A stretch of DNA of 64,000 nucleotides from an uncultured Prevotellaceae bacterium (GTDB lineage: Bacteria; Bacteroidota; Bacteroidia; Bacteroidales; Bacteroidaceae): the NCBI GenBank assembly GCA_900319225.1, contig ONNV01000003.1, positions 274,710-338,709 on the forward strand. The letters are read 5' to 3'. The notes under the pieces were generated by a model, which saw only the letters and a program-made list of their open reading frames with translations, was not told the DNA's origin and did not search any database. Positions 54,169-61,222 of the stretch are shown here, piece by piece. The stretch's first letter is position 1. The number at the start of each line of letters is the position of its first letter. A program made the position numbers and the translations under genes.

Positions 54169-55494
54169 TCAATCCAATTCCTGATCGGCCTCATAGCCGC
54201 CAAGCAGACGTATCTGGTTCTTGAGCATTGCAAACTGCTGGAACAGGTCATGCACGGGGCGCTCATCATCATAGGTCATAGGTTTCTTGACGTAGAATGA
54301 GAGCCACTCCTGGACACCTGTAAGTCCGGCCCTCAGGGCCAGATCGGTAAAGAGCATCAGGTCCAGGCAGATGGGAGCTGCCAGTATCGAGTCACGGCAC
54401 AGGAAATTGACCTTTATCTGCATGGGATAGTTCATCCAGCCGAATATGTCAATATTGTCCCAACTCTCCTTGTTGTCCTTACGCGGAGGATAGTAGTTGA
54501 TCTTTACCTTATGATATATATCAGAGTAGAGTTCAGGATACTGATCCTGTTCCAGAATCCACTCTATTGATGAAGCCTTGCTTATGCGCTTGGTCTCAAA
54601 GTTATCAGGGTGCTCAATCACCTGACCGTCACGGTTACCAAGGATATTGGTTGAGAACCAGCCCTCTACACCCAGCATGCGGGTACGGAATATGGGAGCC
54701 ATGGCACTCTTCATCATGGTCTGGCCGCTCTTGAAGTCCTTACCTACTATAGGAAGGCCCTGTTTCTTGGAGAGTTCAAAGAATGCGGGTATGTCAACGC
54801 ATACGTTTGGAGCACCCATAATGAAGGGGCAACCCTCCATCAGTGCTGCGTATGCATAAATCATGCTTGGAGGCAGGTGCTTGCGGTCATCGGCCTTCAT
54901 GGCAGCCTCAAATCCGGCAAGTGAGCCGTGAACCTGCTCGTTACGCGGGGTATAAGACTCCGTGCTGGCAATCCAGAACACGATCACGCGGCTGCAGCCG
55001 TTCTCCTTCTTAAAATTCTGGATATCGCGGCGCAGGTTCTGGGCGTAGTTCCAGCGGGTATCATCGGGCATAGCCCAGAGCGGATCGGGCACGCGGCCGA
55101 ATGAGGGGTCCACCAGGTTATGCGCAAAATTCTCATCAAAGCAGGCCTTCATAGGCTTGATGCGCTCCAACTCGTCACGCACCGGCTCAATATCCTCACG
55201 CTTAAGTACCTGGCAGTAGAGAGCGCTCTCATATGCGTTGTCGGTAAATACATCCCAAGCTCCAAATACCACATCCTTGAGGTCTGCCATGGGAACAATC
55301 TCACCCACATGCTTGTACTGCTTGTTCTCACCGCGTCCCACACGCATCTTACCCAGCTGCGTGAATGAACCTACAGGGTTGGCAAGTCCTTTCCTAGCCA
55401 TCAGAGTACCGGTAATGAAGGTAGTCGTAACCGCACCAAGTCCTACACACAGCACTCCAAGCTTACCCTCTGCCGGCTTTATATTCATTGTCAT
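54169..55494 (-). CDS. myo-inositol-1-phosphate synthase, 441 aa
   Basis: Converts glucose 6-phosphate to inositol 3-phosphate in an NAD-dependent reaction. The start MTMNIKPAEGKLGVLCVGLG leads into the dinucleotide-binding glycines (GLGAVTTTFITG). Conserved parts are RNAQNL-type RRDIQNFKKENG, WIASTESYTPRNEQVHG, and the C-terminal DSILAAPICLDLM. In Bacteroides the homologue (BT_1526) feeds inositol-lipid synthesis. No PI synthase or other inositol gene is beside it. A second ATG six bases downstream is possible. The transcript ends in the 54101-54138 terminator. Confidence 0.94.
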   Translation of the reverse strand: MTMNIKPAEGKLGVLCVGLGAVTTTFITGTLMARKGLANPVGSFTQLGKMRVGRGENKQYKHVGEIVPMADLKDVVFGAWDVFTDNAYESALYCQVLKREDIEPVRDELERIKPMKACFDENFAHNLVDPSFGRVPDPLWAMPDDTRWNYAQNLRRDIQNFKKENGCSRVIVFWIASTESYTPRNEQVHGSLAGFEAAMKADDRKHLPPSMIYAYAALMEGCPFIMGAPNVCVDIPAFFELSKKQGLPIVGKDFKSGQTMMKSAMAPIFRTRMLGVEGWFSTNILGNRDGQVIEHPDNFETKRISKASSIEWILEQDQYPELYSDIYHKVKINYYPPRKDNKESWDNIDIFGWMNYPMQIKVNFLCRDSILAAPICLDLMLFTDLALRAGLTGVQEWLSFYVKKPMTYDDERPVHDLFQQFAMLKNQIRLLGGYEADQELD

Positions 55495-55518
55495 GTCTTT
55501 TCTGCTCTTTATAACAAG

Positions 55519-55526
55519 CAAATGTA
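55519..55526 (-). promoter_or_regulatory. -7 box (TACATTTG) for the inositol-phosphate synthase gene
   Basis: A minus-strand TACATTTG, 25 bases before the first ATG. The 83-bp tandem array begins 78 bases further upstream. Confidence 0.5.
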
Positions 55527-55603
55527 CTTCAAAAAACCGACATTGTCCATTTATTTTCCAAGAATATGCATTTTCTGTCCGCCTACCCCCTGACCTTACC
55601 GCC

Positions 55604-56345
55604 CACCTTAGGGATGAAAATGGCTGTACCTGCGTTGTAGATCCCTAAGGTCAAGGGGTAACGCAGGTACGAGCGTATTTACGGCGCACCTTAGGGAGAA
55701 AAATGGCCACACCTGCGTGCTGGCTCCCTAAGGTCAGGGGGCTGCGCAGGTACGAGCGTATTTCCTGCTCACCTTAGGGAGAAAATAGGCTCCACCTGCG
55801 TTCTGGCTCCCTAAGGTCAGGGGGTAACGCAGGTACGAGCGTATTTACGGCCCACCTTAGGGAGAAAAATGGCCACACCTGCGTTCTGGCTCCCTAAGGT
55901 CAGGGGGTAACGCAGGTGCGAGCGTATTTCCTGCGCACCTTAGGGAGAGAAATGGCTGTACCTGCGTTCTGACCCCCTAAGGTCAGGGGGCAACGCAGGT
56001 ACGAGCGTATATCCTGCTCACCTTAGGGAGAGAAATGGCCACACCTGCGTTGTGGCTCCCTAAGGTCAGGGGGTAACGCAGGTACGAGCGTATTTACGGC
56101 GCACCTTAGGGAGAAAAATGGCCACACCTGCGTTCTGGCTCCCTAAGGTCAAGGGGGTAACGCAGGTTCTGGCGTATTTACGGCCCACCTTAGGGAGAGA
56201 AATGGCCACACCTGCGTTCCAGCTCCCTAAGGTCAGGGGTACACCCGCGAAAAAACCATTCTTCGGCTCACGTTGGGGACGAAAAATGGCTTCTACGCTG
56301 TATGATTCCCTAAGGTCAGGGGGCGTTGAAGAGAATTTACACCAT
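55604..56345. repeat. nine tandem 83-bp units with interleaved palindromes
   Basis: Units start at 55604, 55687, 55770, 55853, 55936, 56019, 56102, 56186 and 56269; all are 83 bp except the seventh (84), and the ninth is degenerate. In a unit, ACCTTAGGGA (positions 2-11), ACCTGCGTT (25-33), TCCCTAAGGT (39-48) and AACGCAGGT (57-65) make two perfect palindromes in the order 1-2-1'-2'. Linkers alternate between TTTACGG and TTTCCTG types in the first four units. A partial inverted unit (55584-55598) starts the array. It fills the 880-base gap between two divergent genes. No coding frame is credible in it. Confidence 0.95.
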
Positions 56346-56370
56346 AATGAGTTAGAAAAGCAGAAATGAT

Positions 56371-56378
56371 TACCTTTG
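56371..56378 (+). promoter_or_regulatory. -7 box (TACCTTTG) for the DUF1648-type gene
   Basis: A plus-strand TACCTTTG, 24 bases before the ATG at 56402. It also shows that the in-frame upstream ATG at 56366 is not the start, because it lies before the promoter. Confidence 0.5.
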
Positions 56379-56401
56379 CTGAGGACTATAAAATACATAA
56401 T

Positions 56402-56824
56402 ATGAAATGGCGTAAGTACGGATGGATGGTGCCGGTAATCATCATCATTGTGAATGTGTGTGCAATATGGATAAGGTGGAGTGCCCTGCCCCATGTGCTT
56501 CCGGCCCACTTTGACCCCGCAGGCAATGCCAGTGGATCCATGGACAGGACAACGCTGATATACTACCCCATTATCAGCCTCATGCTGTGCCTGGTTACAT
56601 ACGGTATTTATACCTTGGCCAACAACATGTTCAAATTAAGGCCCGATGAAAAAGGCCTGCGCCTTTGCGGACTACACGTGTTTGCATCCTGTCTGGCGCT
56701 CACCGTCCTGAGCTCAACACTCGTAACGCTCACCATGGGCACCAACCCGCTCTTTATGTTTGCCGAGCCGGTACTCATGCTGGCCGGAATAATCACCTTG
56801 ATAATCTGCCTGATAAAAAAGTAA
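56402..56824 (+). CDS. DUF1648-type small membrane protein, 140 aa
   Basis: Four hydrophobic helices. The N-terminal stretch contains LPAHFDPAGNASG, the usual DUF1648 signature (SdpI/SdpR-type proteins). Helices are at about 6-25, 45-65, 80-100 and 110-130. DUF1648 proteins include immunity proteins such as SdpI, but most members are uncharacterised. A second small membrane protein follows seven bases on. Confidence 0.8.
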   Translation: MKWRKYGWMVPVIIIIVNVCAIWIRWSALPHVLPAHFDPAGNASGSMDRTTLIYYPIISLMLCLVTYGIYTLANNMFKLRPDEKGLRLCGLHVFASCLALTVLSSTLVTLTMGTNPLFMFAEPVLMLAGIITLIICLIKK

Positions 56825-56831
56825 TATTGCA

Positions 56832-57131
56832 ATGCTGATCGCTTTCATAGTCATTGAGATTATTAGCCTTGTTATGGCAACGCTTATCCTGTCGGGTAAG
56901 ATGGATAACTTTATCCGGAACAGTTTTGAGTTAACACCCAAAGATGCCGGGAAGTTTGACATCAGACGTCTGAGGATTCTTATGGGTGCATTCTTTTTAA
57001 TCCTGATACCTATATCCTGTCTCCTCCTTTTCACTGAAAGCACAAATTGGGCAGGACACGCGTTAACCGCATCCACATTCTTTCTGGTTATAGTATATTA
57101 CATACTTGTCTATACGTGGGCTAAAAAATAG
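56832..57131 (+). CDS. small integral membrane protein, DUF3784-like, 99 aa
   Basis: Three membrane helices (about 3-22, 50-68, 76-95) with a hydrophilic loop NFIRNSFELTPKDAGKFDIRR between the first two. It resembles the small DUF3784-type membrane proteins of Bacteroidota, but I would not insist. It is seven bases after the DUF1648 gene and probably cotranscribed. Its end overlaps the convergent GH97 gene end by 11 bases. Confidence 0.65.
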   Translation: MLIAFIVIEIISLVMATLILSGKMDNFIRNSFELTPKDAGKFDIRRLRILMGAFFLILIPISCLLLFTESTNWAGHALTASTFFLVIVYYILVYTWAKK

Positions 57132-58881
57132 CCACGAATCCACCACGGGCGGGAAGCACTAACTTATCGGCTTTAACGTTTTGGCCGATGTCAAAACCCT
57201 GGCCGGGCTCGCTGCCTCGGTCGGTGATTAGAGTCTTGAGCACAACCGACTTGCCGATTCTGGAGTAATCAGGCTCAATAGTGAGTTCCTCATTTGTGCC
57301 GTTGATGCCTGCAATGTACCAGGTATCGCCATGTCGGCGCGCAATCACGGCGCTCTTTCCGGGATAGCCGGCCAGCAGGCGGGTATCGTCCCAGGCCGAT
57401 GGCAGACCGGACAGCAATGAACGCACCTGCTCAGGCAGGTTCAGGTATGCCTCGGGGCGGTCAGCCATATGCTGCAGGCCGGACTCAAAGAGGATGGGCA
57501 GTGCCAGCTCATGACAATCGGTAGTGATATGCGGGTTCTGGCTGTCGGTAAAGGTGCAAGGCGTATAATCCATCGGACCTATTACATTGCGGGTAAAAGG
57601 CAGCGTGGCGTTGTGTGCAGCGGCGGCATTCGTCATGCGGCGGTTGTTGTTGTACCACTCGGCGCCATAGACTGCCTCCATAGACATCAGGTTGGGCCAG
57701 GTGCGGCTCCATCCGCGCGGAATGGTGCATCCGTGGAAATCAACCAGCAGATGGTGTCGGGCCGCATCCTCCAGTATATCCAGATAGTAATCTACCATCT
57801 CGTGGCCGTCGGGAAGGAAGAAATCCACCTTGATGCCGGTGGCTCCCATCTGCTCCAGGCGGGTCATCTCACGCTCACGGGCCTCACGGGTGCGCAGACG
57901 GTCCTGCGGGCCGGGAGCGCCGTTTCCAATCCACGATGTGCCGGAGTTGTACCAGAGATTAACCTTGACACCCTTCTCACGGGCGTAGGCCATAGCGTCC
58001 TCTATAGCACCGCCGCCGGCCATCTCATCCCACTCCCAGTCAATCAGAGTATAGGGCCAGCCCATATCGTGTGCCAGGTCAATGTACTCCTTGACCTTCT
58101 GGAAATCCTTTGAGCTGTGGTTGTAAGCCCAGTAAATCCATGACGATACGCCCGGCTTGATCCAGGATTTATCGGTAACGGTGCCTCCGCCGGCCACATC
58201 GGTCACAAGCGTGGATTCAACGATATCGGCCAGCGAGCCCAGCATCAGGATACGCCACGCATGGACATCGGTCTCATCATTATCGGTGTAAGTCACAGTG
58301 TAGCGGTCGCCGCTGCAGGTCAGGTATGAGCAGCTGTTACCATGATTTATGCCCGACTCCGTTATCAGCCCAAACATGCCGTCTGCATATTCCACGAGTG
58401 CAGGATAGCTGTATTTGCCGTCTGCGGCCTGCGAGCTCTCAGGGTAGAATCCCTCATAATCAGTTTTCTGACGCTGCAGCCAGCGTTTGGTGCCGTCGGG
58501 GATTACGAACGAAACATGCTCATCGGCCCCGTTGAAACGGAACGCCACGCCGTCATTTGATACCCTTACAAGCAGATTCTTTCCCTGGGCGTCACTGCAT
58601 GACATCGCCCTGTATTTATAGGTGCATTCCCTGCGCTTGCCGGAGAGCATGGTGTATCTCTCCTCAACCGTCTCCACAATCCGGGAACTCTCAGTCCAAA
58701 AGTTGTCACCTATCCTGATGGTCTGCACCACCTTACCGCCATATCTGACTGTCATTATGCTGTCCGATACAGACACCCTGATATTCTTATCGGGCGAACT
58801 GATTTGGGCAATCCTGGTGTAACAACTCTCCAAAAGCAATGCTCCAAGCAACGCTACCACTGAAAACAATCTGATTCTCAT
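57121..58881 (-). CDS. glycoside hydrolase family 97 lipoprotein, 586 aa
   Basis: A lipobox LLESC (Cys20) gives a lipid-anchored enzyme. The N-terminal beta-supersandwich (about 25-220) has SSPDKNIRVSVS and NDGVAFRFNG. The barrel has GVSSWIYWAYNHSS, YTLIDWEWDE and the nucleophile-type Asp353 in GIKVDFF, which is the arrangement of retaining GH97 alpha-galactosidases rather than of the inverting SusB-type glucosidases. The C-terminal beta domain ends GGFVAIF. At 586 residues it is shorter than the usual 640-700. The sugar specificity is inferred. Confidence 0.9.
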   Translation of the reverse strand: MRIRLFSVVALLGALLLESCYTRIAQISSPDKNIRVSVSDSIMTVRYGGKVVQTIRIGDNFWTESSRIVETVEERYTMLSGKRRECTYKYRAMSCSDAQGKNLLVRVSNDGVAFRFNGADEHVSFVIPDGTKRWLQRQKTDYEGFYPESSQAADGKYSYPALVEYADGMFGLITESGINHGNSCSYLTCSGDRYTVTYTDNDETDVHAWRILMLGSLADIVESTLVTDVAGGGTVTDKSWIKPGVSSWIYWAYNHSSKDFQKVKEYIDLAHDMGWPYTLIDWEWDEMAGGGAIEDAMAYAREKGVKVNLWYNSGTSWIGNGAPGPQDRLRTREAREREMTRLEQMGATGIKVDFFLPDGHEMVDYYLDILEDAARHHLLVDFHGCTIPRGWSRTWPNLMSMEAVYGAEWYNNNRRMTNAAAAHNATLPFTRNVIGPMDYTPCTFTDSQNPHITTDCHELALPILFESGLQHMADRPEAYLNLPEQVRSLLSGLPSAWDDTRLLAGYPGKSAVIARRHGDTWYIAGINGTNEELTIEPDYSRIGKSVVLKTLITDRGSEPGQGFDIGQNVKADKLVLPARGGFVAIF

Positions 58882-58930
58882 GACTGTACTAATGTAAACT
58901 GCGCCCTAAAATTAGATAATTTTGAAAAAA

Positions 58931-58961
58931 TGACGCAAAGGGGTCGTTTAGTTTTGCGTCA
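58931..58961 (-). repeat. 31-nt AAGGGG-loop hairpin (copy 1)
   Basis: TGACGCA and TGCGTCA close a 17-nt loop AAGGGGTCGTTTAGTTT. The last three bases are the stop codon (minus strand) of the neighbouring membrane-protein gene. Same family as 60484-60514 and the two halves of 34400-34499. Confidence 0.85.
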
Positions 58962-59906
58962 CTTCTTGCGGGTATTCTTAAACACTGTATAGAAAATATA
59001 TACAGTGAATGCCAACATAAAGAGTGACTTCCGGTCAAACATATTACCATCACTGATACCCATTACTATGTAATCAATGATGAAAAGAACTATTGATATG
59101 GTAAAAAGCACCAATAAGACAGTAGCATGTCTGAATTTCTCTCCTTTTACAATTCTCTCTATTGCAAAGGCTATTCCTACGGCTGCACATGCAAGGGTTA
59201 AAGGCATTGTAACACCTATCCATGTCAAACCGGTTTCAGGATAAGTCTTAAAAATGGCTATGGTATAAAGGACAATTCCGGCAACAATTATGAGTAATAC
59301 TATTGACAGCAATATGATTCCTACATTCTGACCGAACCGTCTGGCTGGCGAAGGCTCCACATCAATCCTTCCCTGCAACCCCTCTTTGTATGCCTTGACA
59401 AAGGTGCTGTAAAGCATAGGAAAACTAATCCCAAATAAAATGATAGAAATCATGATACCTGATGCCACACCTAAGAAAACAAACGTGAATGCCGCAATGA
59501 ATACGTCAGACATTGCCAATGTAATCAGAAAAGTCCTTCTGTATCTCTTCTCTCTGGTAAGAAGAGTGTTCAGGTCCAGTCTGACAAAATCCTTACGGGT
59601 GATTCTCCTGAGCAGGAAGGCTCCAATCAGAACGGTAACAAGACAATATATGCCTCCTGTAAGCAAAGCAACTTTTGACAGCCCTTCAAAACAATATAAG
59701 AAAGCCATAAAAACCAGGAAGGCAATAGGGATGCCTGATATAAGAGTAGATTTCAGTTCCGTCTCAAGAAGGCCCACCTTCTCCATAGTAGCCGCGCGTA
59801 TCTGGTCAGGGGTTACAATCTCCTGAGTATCCAGTTTCTCATCCATCAGTCTGATAGTATCCTTGAACTCTTCAAGCTCATCAATCTTTATATTCTCACT
59901 AGTCAT
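58959..59906 (-). CDS. multi-helix membrane protein encoded with an ECF sigma factor, 315 aa
   Basis: No named family that I recognise. A charged cytosolic N-terminus of about 55 residues (ENIKIDELEEFKDTIRLMDE) precedes eight hydrophobic segments (about 57-75, 78-98, 125-145, 148-168, 195-222, 230-248, 265-280, 290-310). The N-terminus shows no anti-sigma signature, but its position 12 bases after an ECF sigma gene is typical of a membrane-bound anti-sigma factor or sensor in Bacteroidota. The gene pair is flanked by direct copies of a 31-nt hairpin. Confidence 0.75.
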   Translation of the reverse strand: MTSENIKIDELEEFKDTIRLMDEKLDTQEIVTPDQIRAATMEKVGLLETELKSTLISGIPIAFLVFMAFLYCFEGLSKVALLTGGIYCLVTVLIGAFLLRRITRKDFVRLDLNTLLTREKRYRRTFLITLAMSDVFIAAFTFVFLGVASGIMISIILFGISFPMLYSTFVKAYKEGLQGRIDVEPSPARRFGQNVGIILLSIVLLIIVAGIVLYTIAIFKTYPETGLTWIGVTMPLTLACAAVGIAFAIERIVKGEKFRHATVLLVLFTISIVLFIIDYIVMGISDGNMFDRKSLFMLAFTVYIFYTVFKNTRKK

Positions 59907-59918
59907 AGCACAAACATT

Positions 59919-60401
59919 TTAATTGTTAGACATTGATTTGAGCTGCTCCTTGATGCGGAACAGACGACTCGTAACAGCCTGGGTGCTTATACCCACAATG
60001 GCTGCAATCTCATCATAACTCATGCTTTCAAGCCACAGAAGAATGATTGCCCTGTCAAAAACCTCCAGTTTGTTGATCCTGTCATACAGCATCTTAACCT
60101 GTCGGCCCACCTGGTCTTGTTCACTGAACAGGTCCCTGTCGATGGCAAGCGGAACGGTTGGTACACTGCGGCTGTTCCTTTTCTGAATGGAGCAACAGGT
60201 GTTAAGACTGATTCGCCAGATCCATGTCTTTGGGCTGCTCTCGTTACGGAACTCAGGAAATCCTTTCCATAGATTAACCAACACCTCTTGGAAAAGGTCA
60301 TCGACAACTGTCGGATTGTCAGAGAAGAAATAACACACCGAATATATTGTCTTGCGGTGCTCTCTGACCATTTTTGTGAATTGTAATTCTAAATCTTTCA
60401 T
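59919..60401 (-). CDS. ECF-type RNA polymerase sigma factor, 160 aa
   Basis: Region 2 is VDDLFQEVLVNLWKGFPEF with the following WIWRISLN; region 4 is RAIILLWLESMSYDEIAAIV then GISTQAVTSRLFRIKEQLK. The ATG at 60401 is preferred to a GTG 45 bases upstream because it starts MKDLELQFTKMVREHRKTIY, the usual family N-terminus. It is likely to drive its own operon and its membrane partner. An imperfect palindrome (60411-60444) lies just upstream. Confidence 0.92.
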   Translation of the reverse strand: MKDLELQFTKMVREHRKTIYSVCYFFSDNPTVVDDLFQEVLVNLWKGFPEFRNESSPKTWIWRISLNTCCSIQKRNSRSVPTVPLAIDRDLFSEQDQVGRQVKMLYDRINKLEVFDRAIILLWLESMSYDEIAAIVGISTQAVTSRLFRIKEQLKSMSNN

Positions 60402-60410
60402 CTGTGTTTT

Positions 60411-60444
60411 GAAAACATCGTTTGTACATTTAGACAACGTTTTC
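60411..60444 (-). promoter_or_regulatory. imperfect palindrome upstream of the ECF sigma gene
   Basis: GAAAACATCGTTTGT (60411-60425) and ACAACGTTTTC (60434-60444) form an imperfect inverted repeat ten bases before the ATG. Possibly an autoregulatory site or leader hairpin. Function not proven. Confidence 0.4.
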
Positions 60445-60483
60445 ACGGATTCCTTTCAAAAATATTGCATTTTTTTCAAAAAG

Positions 60484-60514
60484 TGACTCAAAGGGGTCGT
60501 TTAAGAATGCGTCA
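60484..60514 (-). repeat. 31-nt AAGGGG-loop hairpin (copy 2)
   Basis: TGACTCA and TGCGTCA (one mismatch) close the loop AAGGGGTCGTTTAAGAA. It is a direct repeat of 58931-58961 and lies upstream of the ECF sigma gene. The gap 60402-60746 holds this element, two tRNA-Pro-end copies (60541-60575 and 60693-60727) and two GRA-loop hairpins; I see no gene in it. Confidence 0.85.
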
Positions 60515-60540
60515 CGGCAGCAAGTACCAGAAATAAAAGG

Positions 60541-60575
60541 AGGCTTACGCCTCATTTCGACAGAAAAGGGGATCC
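60541..60575 (+). repeat. far inverted copy of the tRNA-Pro 3' end and trailer
   Basis: The 25 bases at 60548-60572 match the reverse complement of 60735-60759 (tRNA-Pro end plus trailer) with one change. The flanks AGGCTTA and the downstream GGATCC are nearly the same as in the near copy at 60693-60727, so the two are direct repeats about 152 bases apart. Confidence 0.88.
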
Positions 60576-60632
60576 CATAATTGACACTCAGGTGCAATTG
60601 TATTGGGGCGAGTGAATGCTTGGAACGAGAAC

Positions 60633-60685
60633 GCGGACCCGGAGGGCCGCCAAGCGACCAGAGGGAGCGCGTTTACGAAGTAAAC
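60633..60685 (+). repeat. paired GRA-loop hairpins (second locus)
   Basis: GCGGACCC-GGA-GGGCCGC (about 60633-60650) and GTTTAC-GAA-GTAAAC (60671-60685), then CTAAAAA. It is homologous to 50413-50448, where the second stem is GTTTGC/GCAAAC; the change A-T to G-C keeps the pair intact. Confidence 0.65.
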
Positions 60686-60692
60686 TAAAAAT

Positions 60693-60727
60693 AGGTTTAC
60701 GCCTCATTCCGACAGAAAAGGGGAACC
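60693..60727 (+). repeat. near inverted copy of the tRNA-Pro 3' end and trailer (25-bp perfect stem)
   Basis: The stretch 60700-60724 is a perfect reverse complement of 60735-60759. The first 13 bases of the pair correspond to tRNA-Pro nucleotides in the acceptor and T-stem, the other 12 to its trailer. With the 10-nt loop between them (60725-60734) it makes a 25-bp hairpin that ends in a T-rich stretch on the minus strand, so it also works as a terminator. Confidence 0.92.
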
Positions 60728-60746
60728 TAATGGCTCCCCTTTTCTG

Positions 60747-60819
60747 TCGGAATGAGGCGACTCGAACGCCCGACCCCTACGTCCCGAACGTAGTGCGCTA
60801 CCAACTGCGCTACATTCCG
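60747..60819 (-). tRNA. tRNA-Pro (anticodon CGG), 73 nt
   Basis: The acceptor CGGAATG pairs with CATTCCG. The D-arm is AGCGCAGTTGGTAGCGC. The anticodon stem CTACG/CGTAG has the loop TTCGGGA, so the anticodon is CGG. The T-arm is GGGCGTTCGAGTCGCCT-like. Discriminator A; CCA is not encoded. Transcribed leftward, divergent from tRNA-Phe. Confidence 0.95.
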
Positions 60820-60838
60820 ATCCTGTCGTTTGACGATG

Positions 60839-60846
60839 CAAAGGTA
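60839..60846 (-). promoter_or_regulatory. -7 box (TACCTTTG) for tRNA-Pro
   Basis: A minus-strand TACCTTTG, 20 bases before the tRNA 5' end. A poly-A/T run lies in the spacer; the -33 box is weak. Confidence 0.55.
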
Positions 60847-60887
60847 GTGTTTTTTTTGATGAGGAGAATATTTTTGCTCCTAAAAAC

Positions 60888-60917
60888 TTGCCGGAGTTAA
60901 AAAAGTGCGTATCTTTG
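60888..60917 (+). promoter_or_regulatory. promoter of tRNA-Phe (TTG - 19 nt - TATCTTTG)
   Basis: TTG at 60888-60890, a spacer of exactly 19 bases, then TATCTTTG at 60910-60917: the canonical Bacteroidetes promoter, 27 bases before the tRNA. Confidence 0.8.
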
Positions 60918-60943
60918 CACCCGCATTTGAGACAGAATGTTCT

Positions 60944-61016
60944 GGTGTCATAGCTCAGTTGGTAGAGCAAAGGACTGAAAATCCTTGTGTCCCTGGTTCG
61001 ATTCCCGGTGGCACCA
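60944..61016 (+). tRNA. tRNA-Phe (anticodon GAA), 73 nt
   Basis: The acceptor GGTGTCA pairs with TGGCACC with one G-T pair. The D-arm is AGCTCAGTTGGTAGAGC, the anticodon stem AAGGA/TCCTT has the loop CTGAAAA, so the anticodon is GAA, and the T-arm is CCTGGTTCGATTCCCGG. Discriminator A; CCA is not encoded. The next bases start a hairpin whose far arm repeats the tRNA end in reverse. Confidence 0.96.
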
Positions 61017-61062
61017 CAAAAAGAAAGAGACGCATAAGCGCCTCTTTCTTTTTATGGTGCCA
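61009..61062 (+). terminator. terminator hairpin of tRNA-Phe that reaches into the acceptor
   Basis: 61009-61029 and 61042-61062 pair over 21 bases with one mismatch. The inner part is GAG-A-CGC-ATAA-GCG-C-CTC; the outer part is the A-tract/T-tract AAAAAGAAA against TTTCTTTTT, and then the tRNA acceptor TGGCACCAC against the reverse copy ATGGTGCCA. The stem's last eight pairs involve tRNA bases. Confidence 0.88.
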
Positions 61063-61222
61063 ATTTGTGGCCACTCTTTTTATTTCGCTTATGCGAAAGC
61101 GCTCACCGTGTTCGCTTGCGGCCACAGGCCGATCTACGGGCTAAAGTCCTTCGATGAAAAGAAGAGACGCATGAGCGCCTCTTTCTTTTTGCGGTGCCAA
61201 TTTGTGGCAGCTCTTTTTAAAA
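61018..61222 (+). repeat. duplicated block downstream of tRNA-Phe
   Basis: Blocks at about 61018-61085 and 61153-61222 are direct repeats. Each has the AAAGAAGAGACGC-type hairpin, CTTTCTTTTT, GGTGCCAATTTGTGGC and a T-tract. The second copy has a reverse tRNA-Phe end at 61179-61199 (one change). The 67-base spacer has no gene that I can identify. Confidence 0.8.

Noticed and set aside
55604-56345. A CRISPR array
   Set aside because: The units are directly abutting with no unique spacers, the repeat is 83 bp, and no cas gene is nearby.
56066-56509. A 147-codon minus-strand frame and several small plus-strand frames in the 83-bp array
   Set aside because: They only translate the tandem repeat (83 bp is not a multiple of three, so each unit shifts frame) and match nothing.
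60541-60727. attL/attR of an integrated element at tRNA-Pro
   Set aside because: The two copies are direct repeats of each other but are inverted relative to the tRNA, and the 119 bases between them hold no integrase or gene.
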